DNA of 64,000 nucleotides, taken from Apostichopus japonicus. Lineage: Eukaryota > Echinodermata > Holothuroidea > Aspidochirotida > Stichopodidae. The notes beneath the pieces were generated by a model. The model searched no databases and was not told the origin of the DNA. It saw nothing but the letters and a program-made list of their open reading frames with translations. Location of the stretch: NCBI RefSeq assembly GCF_037975245.1, contig NC_092564.1:27510984-27574983 (forward strand), written 5' to 3'. How positions within the stretch are numbered: position 1 is the first letter of the stretch; the number at the start of each line of letters is the position of its first letter. Below are positions 25,601-39,077 of this stretch, one piece after another. The position numbers and the translations under genes were made by a program.

Positions 25601-25712
25601 GATGCAGAAAGCCATTTGAAACAGTTGACAGATTTCATCGCTGCTTCTTCGCCATCAAGTTAGTTGCGGGGGGCAAAAGAACGTCTGCATGTTAAGATCA
25701 TCTTTCTCTACA

Positions 25713-28700
25713 ATGAATGAGTGCCTACCATACTTTACCAGAGGACAGGTTATCAAAGGTTTTGGAAGAGGGAGTAAAGAACTTGGTATACCTACAGGTA
25801 AGGAAACACATTGTTGATACAGAGGCCACCTATGTTACCTGAATGGTCACCAAGGGGTTGAATGTATCAAGTAGTCCCCAAAATGACTGTCTGTGGGCTT
25901 CATGATAGGTGAACACCAAACTATAGTCAGATTGGTCATTATTGTAATTAAAATCAGCGTTGTTTACATGTACACACAAAGTCAGGTGGGATCATCTGTT
26001 CAAGTTAGGAGGAGGCATACTACCTGATAGCCTGCCAGGGTGTTCTATGTTCTGATATATGTTGGCCTCAAATGAATTTTGACCTCCATTACACACAGTA
26101 ACGCTTTCTTTGTACTCATAATGAGGCATCCTCATAGTTCATACTAGGAATTAAAATCCTCCAAGATTGCCTTGTTGAGATGAGGAGTTAAGAATTTTCA
26201 TGGAAACCAAAAAGTAAACTGAAGGGGACATCCCAGGTCAAAGAATGAACTAAAGGCTGTTTTGTGGAGCCTAGTTTACTTGTAAATGACCTACCAGTAA
26301 GTATGTATGTTTGTATAGAAATAAAGAAAACGAACTTGGGAAATTCACTTTAGTGTAGCTGCCAGCATAATTTGGTTTCACCAGGCTAATTAAAAAATGT
26401 ACACTATTATTTTAATTTTAAGTCAACTTGTACCAATGGAATATTCCTTTAAATGTGGTAAAAGAGTGCATAAGATATCTGCTTCCAAATGCTTTGTTAC
26501 TAACATATATGTACATACATACATTTAGTTATGCAGTTACAGTTGTTTTATTCTGTTGTTTTACTTTAGCTAATTTCCCTGAGGATGTTGTGAGTAAGCT
26601 TCCTGCAGGGTTCTCTACTGGTGTTTACTATGGATGGGCCAAAGTGGACGATGGTACTGTGGAAAAGATGGTCATGAGTATTGGCTGGAATCCCTATTAC
26701 AAAAATAAGAAAAAGTCAATGGTAATTGCAATTCTCTCTTTCACATCATCCGTTGCATAATTGGATTAACATACAGAGATGCCACTCTTATGATTATCGG
26801 CAGAATGCCCTTTTCTTAACTTTTACCGCCATTTTCCATGTCGCTATGTGATTTTTATGAAGAAACAAAGAGAAAGCAGAAAAGGTTGTCATATGAAAGC
26901 ACAGTTTGTGTAAGCTTCCATTATTCAGCCGTTTCCTACAGTGGGATTTCATGTTCTGCGGTTCTATGTAATAGATCTCTGTTGATCACCACAAAGAACC
27001 ACTGGAGTTGAGTTAAAACCTTATGCCAAACTTGCAACATTATATATATATATATGTAGAAACCTTTCCAATCCCAGGTCAAAACAGTATAATCCAATCA
27101 GAACAAAAAATGTTGCTGTCAGTGTACAATGAAGACATTCAACCTGTTTGCTTTAAGTTCACTATATTGTAAAAACTAAATATTTCAACCATCAAAATCT
27201 TAAAAGAAGAAGTTAGGAATTACTTGCAAATGTCATCCGGAGCCATAGCAGCATTTGTTTCAGATTCATCAGTCAAAAATCAGTTACCCCCTGAAGTATC
27301 CTTTTAATGTTTTCTGACATTTCTTTCTACATACAGGAAACCCATATATTACATTCCTTTAAGGAGGATTTCTATGGCTCAGTACTGAGTGTTGCAATTC
27401 TTGGTTATATACGAGAAGAGAGAGGATTTTCCTCATTAGGTGAGATATTTTCATGATTGTTAAATGAAAAGCTTCACATTGGTTGTTGAAGAGCTTGGAT
27501 TTTATGTATGTCAAGGATTTCAGCTTTTGTGCACCCGAATTTTATTGTTTGAAATTTGAGTGACAAGAGATTTGATTACATTAGATAGTACAAGAAGGCC
27601 ATTTACATTTAAGTTACCTATTTAGACTGTGCACACGGGGATCTAGTCCATAAAAAGGTACATCCATATGACATGTATAAAGTTTATCCAAGCTGCGCTT
27701 TTGGAGTTATAGTGATTTACATATCAAGAAAACAGTTCATTTAAATTTTACTTTTAGAGTTACTGTATTGTTTTAACAGCGTTTTCAGACTTTGACCTCA
27801 GTTGAATTCAAGTTGACTGTTGACCTCCACAGAAAAAAGCAACATAATTCTTGTACTCGACAAGATGAATCTACATATAAGAAGACTAAGCTCATCCCCC
27901 CCCCCCCCCAGTTTTAATATTGGTATTATTGTGTTCACAAGGTTTCAGGATTTGACCTTTGTCAACTTCATGACCTTCGACATCTACATGACATGATAGG
28001 GTACGTACTATGATGGATACACATAATTAGTACGAACTTTATCAAAGCTTCAGTTTCTAGCTATTGCTATAATATTTCCATACTTACAGTGTTGACTTCA
28101 AATAACTTTTGGCCTCTATCAAGAACAGTAGCATTCTTGTACTGAATAAGGTGGATCCATATACCAAATATGAAGTTATTCACTTTTGGAGTTATGTTGT
28201 TTACAATGTACTCAGATTTTGAGATTTGTAGTCTCATACTTAGCATGTGAATGCTAGTGTTTTAATGGCATTCTGTTCCACAATGGTGCAAATATACTCC
28301 AGAATTTCACAGACACAGAAATTTGTTATCTACATTGGTTGATTTGGTAAGAACGTAAATGTTTGCCCATATTGGATGGATGTTATGAGTGAATTAAATC
28401 AAGTAGGAAATGCGCCATTTCCACAAGTAGTTGTGTGGACTTGTTCATACTAGTAGTGATGGACTTAAGTGTCATTTGAAAGAAATAGCAGCTTGTGGTA
28501 TTTTTCATCTCTTTGTATCATTTATAGCTCTTTGTATCTTTGTATCATTTATACCAAAACCATATTTTAATATCGTATTTCTTGTTTGCTTACAGATGAA
28601 TTGATAACGGCTATAAAGTCTGATATAGCTGAAGCTGAAAGGCAGCTAGAGAGGCCAGAGTGGAAAATATTTATTACAGATAACTTTTTTCAAGATCAAA

Positions 28701-28714
28701 TCAATTCCAGTTGA
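25713..28714 (+). CDS. RFK: Riboflavin kinase
   Basis: ATP:riboflavin 5'-phosphotransferase, the enzyme that makes FMN from riboflavin as the first step to flavin cofactors. Exons are 25713-25797, 26570-26721, 27337-27439 and 28596-28714, with GT-AG borders and matching phases. They give a 152-residue protein; the family is about 150-160 residues in animals. Key motifs are RGQVIKGFGRGSKELG and then PTANFPED across the exon 1/2 junction, the PTAN flavokinase signature that binds ATP-Mg. GVYYGWA and SIGWNPYYKN come from exon 2, then HSFKEDFYGSVLSVAILGYI from exon 3. The C-terminal helix (exon 4) ends IN-SS before the TGA stop. The chosen ATG matches the usual animal start (MxxLPYF). An in-frame ATG at 25689 would add eight residues, and the frame stays open back to an acceptor at 25607, so a longer isoform is possible. 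The TGACCT-rich repeats lie in intron 3. Confidence 0.96.
27640..28230. repeat. TGACCT-rich repeat array in RFK intron 3
   Basis: About three diverged units of roughly 190-200 bp contain ATCCAAGCTGCGCTTTTGGAG, TTTGACCTCAG, GTTGACCTCCAC, AATAAGGTGGATCCATATAC and AAATATGAAGTTAT. It is the same family as 5190-5637 and 9895-10170. Confidence 0.7.
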
Positions 28715-30017
28715 TAAATGTTTCTGTGGTAGGAAAATAAGGTTCACCTTAACGGTGGAGAGGAAACATCAGGGAGACTTGGGAAGAGTAAGGACCAGTA
28801 ATGGACGACCAGGGAACCTGATTTGAGCCTTTGGTTTCCATATGGTTGGCTGATGCTACAAACTGACTCTAACCTGCACATTCATTCCAAAGTATGCATG
28901 GTTCTGTTGTGCACATATTGGTAATGTATGCACTTCACTGCCATACTTACCAGACTCACAACAAATCATGCTACCCCAACGTTGCTCCATGTTACATTGT
29001 GAGAGTAAATGTGTACTACTCAAAAGCTGGTTAAATCAATTGCAAGTATACATGGTGGTGGTTCTCTTTCAAAAACAAATTGTTTTGTAGAGTTGCGATT
29101 GGTGGTTCTCTTGATGCTAGAACCAGCGTCAAATAGTTTACTGGCGTTCATCAGCAAACTTGTCAAGACGTCCCAGCTGCGATCAAATGGTAAATGTCAG
29201 GAGGGGGAATAGGGAAAGCACCTCCAGTGGTTTATTTTTTTAACTGGCCATCAAACTTTTGGATCATAGTCTGTTTTTTATCATTTGAATTCTCTAAAAA
29301 GATTGTCGCTGGCCCCCTCTCTTCCTTATCACAAATAGGGTTATTGAGAAAAAGTAAGTTACGGAAATATAATTGTAGGGTACTTACTTTCCAAAGTGAT
29401 ATGGAATTTTAACTTTCTCTGGTGATGTATATCAATTTTGTTTTCCTTTTCTATATGAGTTGTATAATTTCCGGGTCAGCTTCCTATTAGGCTAGGGGGG
29501 TATTGGCTTTAAGATCATCATTGTGAATGATGATATGTTAAAATTGAAATATGTAATTATGAAAATTATTCAGAAATGGTTGGCTTTTTTTCATTTTAAT
29601 CAAACAGGATTATACTTTTTATAATTATCTTGGTATATTGGAGGTGTTTATGATATTGACCACAAATTAATTTGACATGTTGCACTTTGAAATTGCACCC
29701 TGTCACTAAGAGCACTCAGGATACCTTTATGGCACAATACCTAAAACAGTCTTGAAGTGGCACATTCTTGTAAAAAGTTTAAATATGGCTATGATAATAA
29801 TACATATAGTGATTTGTGTAACATTATGGGCCAGACCTATAGCTGCCCATACACATTTTGTTATCCTCAGTATTGATTCCCAGCTTAAAGCTGCAGTTTG
29901 CATTGATGAGGCCACAATCTGGTGGTAGTTAAGCAAGGTGCATGAAAGCATACCAGCAAAATGTTCATATTGGAATATTAATACATAACATGGTATTTGT
30001 GGGACACAAAATTTTCT

Positions 30018-30078
30018 GAAGTGGTTTAATGGTTAGCAGCTCACTAATTAGAGTCAACTGGTTGTGACCCCACAGAAT
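30018..30078 (+). repeat. tRNA-derived SINE-like fragment
   Basis: GTGGTTTAATGGTTAGCAGC resembles a tRNA A-box head, and GGTTGTGACCCC follows at B-box distance. It does not fold into an intact tRNA and is probably an old SINE head. Confidence 0.35.
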
Positions 30079-30384
30079 GGGAAAAGTTTGAAGAATTTTC
30101 ACGTGTGAACATTTCATGGCTTGATGAAATGGCAAAATGCATCGTTATCACACAAAAATGTTCTTTTGAGCAAATTGAGGGTAATACCAAATGAGTGCTT
30201 TAATGTGTAATGATGTCTTCTGTTCATGAGCCATCGATTCTTAGTAATGCATATTGGACAACTAATCAAGATGAAGCTCTCAAGTTTTATGTGAAGAGTA
30301 GACTAGGGATTATTTTAGTGTGACACAAGGTACTATTTCTCTGTAATTGTGCAATTTATATCAAATTATTTTAGTGGACTGCAA

Positions 30385-30390
30385 AATAAA
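30385..30390 (+). terminator. Poly(A) signal AATAAA, RFK side
   Basis: AATAAA is followed within 30 bp by a T/G-rich stretch (TGCGACTGTTTTC). It is read in the RFK direction. Confidence 0.5.
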
Positions 30391-30424
30391 ATAAGATAAA
30401 TCTCTCATTGCGACTGTTTTCTAT

Positions 30425-30430
30425 TTTATT
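30425..30430 (-). terminator. Poly(A) signal AATAAA, MRPL9 side
   Basis: TTTATT on the plus strand is AATAAA for MRPL9, about 545 bp beyond its stop. A T-rich stretch lies downstream on that strand. Confidence 0.5.
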
Positions 30431-30973
30431 AAGCGATATCACAATACAGTTCTCTTCTCGGTTTATCAACCTGTGATAGAAACTGCTATACATTGCCTCC
30501 CATTGAGAGAGGATTTCATGAATCATTATGGTATACAACAATATCAGATATACTACTCACTTTTCACCACAGCACACTTTACTGTACTAACATATAGGAT
30601 ACTAACATATGGTAATGTATGACATACTTCGCAAATACTGACAAAGCTCTTTCATGCTATATCATGATTATGTAGATAGCAGATTGACTTGATTACAATC
30701 ATTTTTCACCTAGTGCAAAAGTGTTGTGGCTTTTCCCAAACTATTCCATGATCAACTCATCAATTTATGAACACAGATGAGGTCTGGCATGGAGGTCACA
30801 TACTGGGTGCCTATGTTAATGCAATGCAAAATGAAGGTCTGATGGCCATGTCACAGTTTTCAAGTAATGCCTGGATAACACTTTCTCTCAAGTTTCATGG
30901 CTTGTAGCATTTCTATGACCTCTGGAAGCCTGTTGTATTCTCTATTACTTTCATCTGCTGTCCTTTCTTGGAG

Positions 30974-33900
30974 TCAGATATCGTCCAGAGCAACGTCATC
31001 TACTTTCTCTCTTTCCTTCTTGATGAGATGCATTTCCACAGGGACTGTCTTCACCCCATTAACCTGAAAGGAGAGACCAGCACACGTAAAATATGTATGG
31101 TTAAACAAGTACTACCATCTTGCCAGAGTCAAAGGTCAAGGGAATCAGAAATGCTACTTTGTACTTACAATTGTATGTGGAATAGGTAGAAAGAACTAAT
31201 GCATTGATATTCTAGCTAGTTGATTAAATCCATGATTCCCACAAAGATTTGGGGAAGAAGGGGAAAAAGAAATGCCCTTTTTCTGGGTTGGAAAGTCCTA
31301 GAATGATATAGTATGGAAAAACAAAAATCCTCATTTGAATAGCTTGTATTGATATGTTTTCATAATTACTCATAGAAAGTTTCTTTTTTGGCAAAACTTT
31401 AGCAGTGATTTGGATGTTTTGTTATTATTCAGCCTTTTGTGCCACCTTTTGTGCCATTTATCGAAGACTTTGTGTAAGCATACAATTTTACAAGAGTACT
31501 TAGGTCTACTATATGTAGCCTCACATTTAGGTACTCATAAGTGGTTAGGCTACATAGTAAACTGTAAAATATGTTTTGATCTTGAAAAGTGTGGAAACCA
31601 TGTAATTCACTTTAAACTTCTCAAGGAGATGATAGATATGCAGTATTGTTTTGATACTGCAGTCAGTGCAGTGAATGCTTCAATTGGTTTTGTGACAAAT
31701 GATGTACCAACTCACCGTAACCTGAAGTTGGTACACTCCAAATTCTGTGATTGGCTCATCTGGTAATTCTAGTGCATACTCTGGAACAAACACACCATCC
31801 TAAAGAAGAAAGAGTAAGCGAGAGATACAACATGAGATGGATAACTTATCCTTGAACACCTCCATCCTGAGTTCTTTGTTACCAAACACCAATGCTTGTA
31901 GATTCCAATGCAACATGAAGGTCACTATTCCTTTGATGTTAAATACATCTATAATACTAAATTGCAACAATGCTCCACTATTTTGATTTTATTTGAAAAA
32001 GTAAAGAAAACGTGAACCAGTAAGACAAATGACTGATTTTTCTGATTTCGTAATGCATATCTGTGACTCTAAACACTGTAGCAACACTGCACACAATATT
32101 TTCAAGTGTTGACCAAATGTTGACCACAGTGATCAGCAATATGTTGACCAACATATATATGAATTTTATGGTCAACATTTATCAAAACTTAAAATAATTG
32201 TGAGTCCAAGATTAAATGTTTAGTGCTACAATCCTGTGCATGTAACTAGATGTATCTTTACCTTAGTATAATAATTTTGAAAGTATTACCTTCTTAAAGG
32301 CTTGAAGAATCGGTTCTTTGGGTAGAACTTCCCACTCTTGGTCTTCGTGTAGAACCAAACGCAATGGTTTCGACTGCATGTGATGTATCGTCTGCATGTA
32401 AACAGTATAAGTATAGTTATCTGCCATTTAACCTTCGAACTATTCTAAAATATCTTACTTTCTCATAAAAGCCAGTTTGATTCCGTTTGCATTATCAAGG
32501 AAAATGAAGTTGTTTCAGGTCCACAATCTTTATTTTCTTAAAATAAAAAATTAGGCAAGTTTGTGACAAGTTGGGCCTTTTCACACAATACAATGTTATG
32601 ATTTCAGAATGTAAATAACTTGGCACTAAAATCTGACTTGCAAAATGAAATTACACATTTATGATATTAGAAACTATATAAAATTAATGTAAAACTTTCA
32701 AGAAAATCTGTAGCACAAAAATGTCTCATGAGGCCAACAGCTATCCCAAAAATTTTCGCCCACTAGGAATTTAGAATAACAACATAATTGTGAGAAGTAT
32801 TTTCAATCATTCCTTGACATGCATGCAACATTAAATCTCACAGGTTAAATCATTTATGATCAGTACTGGACTACTTGAAATTTCTTTAAAGAGCCAAATT
32901 CAACTGACAAGTCATGCCATTTTTAGAACAGGTCTGCACTTTTCATATCAATTTTATTCATGCCATATCTATGCTTGCTTATTCTAGATGTGGGAGTCCA
33001 TACTTTGAAGCAGGATCTGAAATGCCGATACAAAAGTAACACACAGAACTGCGTGCACCTATCCCACCAGGAGTTTAAAGGTAAAACGTAGCAAAATGTT
33101 GTTACCAACCTCTTGAGCTAGAAGAGATAATCTCTTTGGTCCAGAGGCATCTTCCTATAAAGTTAAAATTATTACAAAACAATGTTTGGATATTGAAACT
33201 GCTTATGTATGTACTGTATGTGGAAATATTATGCATGCTTGTATGGATACAGTCCAGTCAATATAATATATAGGTGGTCATGGTAGGTAGAAAAGTCTAA
33301 GTGGACCACTGTACTATATATATGTGGGTTATTATACTTCAATACTGTAGGTGAGCTAACTATTAAAGTATGTTAACAAACTGTACTCAGGGAGTAATTT
33401 ATCCAGCATCAGTTGTTTAGCAGCTTTTACTACACAGGGACTATATTGTATAAGAGACAGTGTAACTGCCTTCAAGAACTGCTACACAAAATATAATGCT
33501 AGATTATTCCTTGTGTACTTCTACACTATCCATGTGGATAGCTATGACCACCCAGTTGTGTTGTGTATCACTTGCCATCTAATAAACACAATTGTGTTAC
33601 ACTGTACTGAATTCTTGTTGAGTCACAAATCTTTGAAGGCTAGCTGAAATTACTCAACAGGGATTTCTATTGTAAGAAAAGAGAGGATTTTTTTCTCAAC
33701 TGTTAAGGAACGGAAGCAAATGAGTCAACAAAGTTCCAATTTAATAATTTTTCTTATTAACCAATATCCACTGACAGCATCACAGTATACATGCCAATTT
33801 CTCAAAATGTAAATTGAAATACAGCCTATAGCAAACCTGCCATTGACCTTGAACATTGCAATTTTTGGCAGATGCACATAGTTGTGTGCCACTGCCTATT

Positions 33901-35295
33901 TGCTAGGATTGTTCATGAACTGGATTAAACAGGTATGCCCAGGCTCACCTCACACTCTTTCAATTTATAGCTGTCATATTGATGGCCACATGGTGGAAAA
34001 TGCATAATACAGACTTAACAATGAAGCTTACTGCAAATGTAATTTTCTTCTACAAGTGTTCCCATTGTCGAATGGACTGTTTGAATATTTTTCTCCGTTG
34101 TGAAGGGTAATGTACACCACCCTCCCCCTTCCCACCCTACCCTGTTCAGGGTGTTATAGTTCAGTTGGAGCAGCTTGCTACCCTGTAGTCTATGAAAGAC
34201 CAATATTTTTGTCCTACCATAGTACCTGTAATCTGGAAGCTCTTTCCTTCAAGTTTTCTAGAGATGCATAAACTGCTAGCTCTCGTGGTATCAGTTTGTT
34301 TCTCACCAATCCTTTCCTTGCAGCAACGATGTCATCTTTCAAACCGACACCTGTTGATGTGAAACAAAAGAAGAAGTTCATGGAGAGTACTTGTATCAAA
34401 TATGAAAGCAAACCTTCTTCATTCTTGGGTCAGGTTATGATCAGCACTCAAAATGAGTAATTTTTGTCTGAGGATTATAAGTTAACAATTTTTCAGAATA
34501 ATTTTGAAATCATGGCTGAAATATTCTTTTACAATTGCATACATGTGGGTACAATATGGGGGTTGGGGGAGGACAGTTGAGTCACCAAAACAGTATTCTT
34601 TACCAGGTTTCCTAGGTAGTTTGGGGCAGAGAACTCCCCACTTGCCTCTTGAGGTACCCACCTGGTACATCCTCTGTCAAGATGACCTTGATAGTCTTGG
34701 TAGCCTGATGCTGCGTGTCCTCTACAAATTCATACAACTCTTCCTTTTCTTTGAAAGGATTCTCTAGGTCTGTCTTCACCCATCTTTTGTTCTCACGTTT
34801 CCGTTCTCTCCGTCTGACAATTACAACCGACTGACAAAGAAAAGAAGAATTATTACAATTATGTAATTAGTTTTATAGAGGCTTTTTGTCTTTGATTCAT
34901 CAATTTCTGCAATTTTTTTCTCCAAACTTAGCAGATGTAGAGCGAAATGACACTATTGATCAAACCAGGTCATCCATCTAGATTTTGTTTTCACCAAATG
35001 AACCACAATTATGAATAGCTTTTTATGATTCTGTTTTTGCAGCTGTTCAAACCTCATTGCAACATTTTTTAACTGCATCATTATTGCCACCAAATATGCT
35101 AGAAAGTTAGATTATGGTCAGTTATGTTCATACTCATTAAGATATTTTACTGCATTTTAACCAGGGCCACTTTTCTTTACTCACCCTTCTTTGCTGCAAG
35201 TTGATGGCTGACTGTGCAGCCGTTGATCTACAAACAGATGACAATAGCTGTGTAAGGGCAGGTGTGACTTGAAATATGTTCTTCACATGTGCCAT
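30974..35295 (-). CDS. MRPL9: Mitochondrial large ribosomal subunit protein bL9m
   Basis: A structural protein of the mitochondrial 39S ribosomal subunit. Seven minus-strand exons are 35185-35295, 34662-34830, 34226-34350, 33110-33154, 32290-32391, 31716-31799 and 30974-31063. All phases agree, and the TGA stop lies at 30976-30974. The product is 241 residues; vertebrate bL9m is about 267. The start ATG has a strong context (AAAATGG). The first 37 residues hold Arg, Lys and Ser/Thr but almost no acidic residues, fitting a mitochondrial targeting sequence. The bL9 core is plain: LYEFVEDTQHQ, then VGLKDDIVAARKGLVRNKLI and PRELAVYASLENL across exons 2-3. Exon 6 has LELPDEPITEFGVY, the C-terminal PEEPIT-like block. 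The exon 4 donor (GTTGGT) is weak but keeps the frame. It runs tail-to-tail with RFK. Confidence 0.95.
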
Positions 35296-35299
35296 TTTG

Positions 35300-38200
35300 T
35301 GACTAATAGTGATCTGAAGATGAAACATGAAGTGTTGGTAAGTATCAATCATGTAGACATACTTAGGTTAGTTAATTGCAATACTGAATGGGACTTAGGG
35401 GTTGATAGGTATGTCTAACACCTCAGGCTCTAACTTTGGCACACAGATTTGAAAATGAATCCCTTCAACCAAAATGCAGACCCTTACTTTTGGTGGAATG
35501 TTTAAATGCTAATGTGTCACGTTCTGCTTAACTAAATTGACCTATGATTAAAATTTGCTTGCCATCTTTGATTTGTATGAAGAGGGGCCTAGGCCTATGT
35601 GCTTCAGATTCCCTAGCATTAAAATGTTGCCTAGAATCAAGATCCCTAGGCTTCTATTAGTTTTTAGTATTACTACTTACTAGAAGTAGCAATAAGCTAA
35701 GTAGCCTAAGTGAGCTTAATTATAACTAAGCCTAAGTTAGTCCTACCTTCAGACCAGAGATGGGCTGGTTAAACTCAAGTTAAAACGTTAACACATTAAT
35801 CATTTAACTGAACATGACACACTGCATATGTCGACGGTAGGCCTAAATACCGACTACATGAATGCCTAACTTTTAAGTTAGGCTCTGGTCTGACTATGTT
35901 TGTTAGGCTGTTGTCTAGCCTTACAACTTAGTTGTACAGTACTTGTAGGTATAGGCCTAGGCTAGGCTAACGTTCGGGCCTAAACCATTGCACTTCTAGA
36001 GCATAGGAGTTAATGCAACGTTCACACTGGATTACCTTGTGAAGAAAACCAACAGAATTTTGACTGTTTGGGTCTCAAGACTCATCAGCTGAGCCAGCTA
36101 CTTTATAGAAGATGTTCCCATGCCTGACTTACCTGCGGAAAATATCTTTTTGATGGTAGCAGATTGTAGAAGCAGTCACCATTAATATTAATTGTAAAGT
36201 GTAATTGCGCCACCATACAACAAACGAGCGATTTTGTTTCAGATCATCGAAACATGATGCCAAGGACTAAATTTGCGACTGAGGATTATCTGTCTAATGT
36301 ACCTCTACGTCCAAATAAAGTGTTCCGAAACCTTCGTTTTTATCTTATGTGTTGATGTTCTAGTCACATGTTATTTGCTAGTGATGAACAACTCAGTTAA
36401 GATAAAGTTTGGGTTCCGTTTGAGAGCTGTAATGTCAAACATTTTTTGATGTCGTATAGTTGGTTAACTCACTTAGTTTCTCTATTTTCTTCGTATATTA
36501 TTTATGTAAAAGGTATAAAAAGAAAGAAGGAGCATTGTTATCAACAGAAGTTCAGAGGGCCGCCAGGGGAAAGAACTCTGTCTGAAGCATTTTCAAGTGT
36601 TTATTGTTCTCTTCGTTGTTGTTTTATTTAAGGACTTACTCAGGCCACTGTCTCAGCCCAATAGTACTACATCCTAACTTACATGAAGTTTCTATTTCGG
36701 ACTGAGGGTTTGCCAAAAAAAATCGGTTGTCAATGGAGAACATGCTCAAGCCCATGAAATTTGTAGGCCTATGTATGTATTGTATGTATATGTATTTTAG
36801 ATCCTCCTGCAAGCAGGAACTCGCGAAGAAGCCATTATTGGCATATAGCTGACAGAGTCAGTCTCTTAGATTCATACTTAACGTCCATGATTATGAATTG
36901 TCAATTGTCAACAACTCTGTAACTGGACGACATACATTAATCTTGGAGTGACTCTATGTTGTTCTCTCATTCACAACGCTCTTACTTGGTCAAAGCGAAT
37001 GCGATTACGTTGGGGCCAAACGGTAAAAGATTTTGTAAGCTCTACAACCATGTAAAACTACCGAGTCAGTGGTTCAGTAGTTCTATCGGACTTTCTTTTT
37101 CCGGAATATAGTGACATTTCTGCCAGTTAATACAGAACAACGAATCATAGAAATTGATAATCAATTTCTATGCAGCTAATAGATATCCAACAGTTGTCAA
37201 CAAAAATCACGTGACGAAGCTCTTAAATTTTCGTTTAGTGTTTGTTTATTTACATAAGTATTCTTGAAATGCTTTAACAAATGTTAAGTTGTTGTCAGTC
37301 AAACTTATCTACTTATGATCGTCTCTTGTAAACCAGATAGTGAAATTCTGCCCAAAAGATTACAAGTTTACATGGTTATGCTGACTTGGGCGACTGCATT
37401 CTGCTGCGGGAAACTTTACTGCTCTAAAATACACACGTGCACATTTTGTCCGTACGTGCAAAGTGCACACGACCATATACAGCAAGTTTTGGCTGCCGAA
37501 CGAATGCGGTTGCCATGGGATTAAACGATAGTTTTAATCGCTAAAACTGTAAAGAATGTCACTGCAAGACACGGTAACATGGTAACACGGTAACATGGTA
37601 AGTGCAACTAGTGTATCAAATAATATTGTACTGATAGATAGCAGTTGGATAAGGAAATGAATATCGCTTCGTTTGATAAATATATATTAGACTACTAACA
37701 TATAGTCTAGTAAAAAACGAAAGTGGCATAATTATATACCCAAGGTTAGGCCTAGGCCTATAAAGTAGTCGAAGGACCTATTATGTCAATGGATCTAGGC
37801 CTAGTATTATTGGCGATTGCGAACTTTCCGAAATTACATGACAAGTAAAACTTGCAAATTGCTCGCAAATTTCCCAAATGGTTTTCATAAAAGTGAAGAC
37901 AAGCGATGATGTAAATTTGCAAATGTAGGCGTAGGCTATGTACAAATCATCACAATCAAACTCAAAGTAGGCTAGGCCCTATGCCTAATTAACAATATGG
38001 TTAGGCCCTCTTTTGTGTTGACTTACATACATCTGCTAAACTGTTATTTGTATGTGTCCAATGGAAAGAATGACAGAAGTATCCACATTTTATGATTCCT
38101 AGAACTTTCTTATTGGACTTGTAATATTTTCCAATATATGATAGTAGGTTACTTTAACTTATTTGAGATTGTTCAATGAATTCCGGACGCATTCCGCCCT

Positions 38201-39070
38201 TTTCATGTAGGGGCCTAGGACTTAGTCATAATATAGGTCCCTGTATGGCACCTTTTTCTTTTGAAGATGCTACTACGGAAATCGTCTAACATTCGTCCAA
38301 ATTTTATCATAACAAAAAATCTTGAAAGGTCGTACTGTGATGATCGATGCATCTGTACATAAAAAATATTTTATGTTAAAAAACATGAGTCCCCATATGA
38401 ATGAGCTTGTAAGTTGTGAATTATTATAGTATCGCAGAATCGGTGGTGTTTTTCGCACTGTTTCATAAGACAAACGAGCCAAAGCGTTTCCAAAATGGCA
38501 CAGGCGGGCGGCAGGGAGATGTCGATGATTTTAGTGAGACTGATCGAGTGGCACATGCTGATAATGTATACTAAATTCTTCAATAACCAGATTGTCAAAT
38601 TCATACATATATGGCAATTTCGTCGGTATTGATTTAAAGTCGCTTGGGAATGAGCCCATCAGGGCAGTCAAAAATCTTCATGAAAAAATTCATTAAAGTC
38701 TATGAAAAAAGAAAGAAAGAAAAGAAGAGAAGAGAAAGATAGAGAAAATGGGAATATGTTCTTCTAAACTTTTCTGAATGTTATAATCTTCTTGGTGATT
38801 TATCTTAAAAGCCTGGTACAACGTTTGTTTTGCATGCAATATTCTATGCTACAAGAATTTCATTAATATTTCAACTCTTTGTAGAAATAGTAATGTGGAT
38901 AGATGATTGACATATTATTTAAAAAAAAAATAATAAGACGTTTTGAAGGAAATTGCCTTGATGACATTATTCACTCTGCTGTTGTCAGATGCATAATTTA
39001 CAAACAAACAAAAATGACCGCGGTTAGAATATTCATATCTTTGTGATACAAAATCAAGCTATATGTGGAT
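35300..39070. other. Intergenic region, no gene recognised
   Basis: Contains the probable MRPL9 promoter just above 35.3 kb and many TAGGCCTA palindromes (35.6-36.0, 36.77, 37.75-37.80). Purine-rich AAAGAAAG runs lie at 38705-38750 and TGGTAACA direct repeats at 37575-37600. A 69-codon plus-strand frame at 37315-37524 has no recognisable homology and no clear splice sites. Confidence 0.5.
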
Positions 39071-39077
39071 GCAGTTT

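Larger units (their letters stand above)
28715..30390 (+). other. Probable RFK 3' untranslated region
   Basis: No exon is seen after the RFK stop. The first strong AATAAA placed with a suitable GT-rich downstream stretch is at 30385-30390. Shorter UTRs remain possible. Confidence 0.4.

Noticed and set aside
37315-37524. 69-codon plus-strand frame with several cysteines
   Set aside because: No homology recognised and no zinc-finger spacing; a chance frame is the simpler reading.
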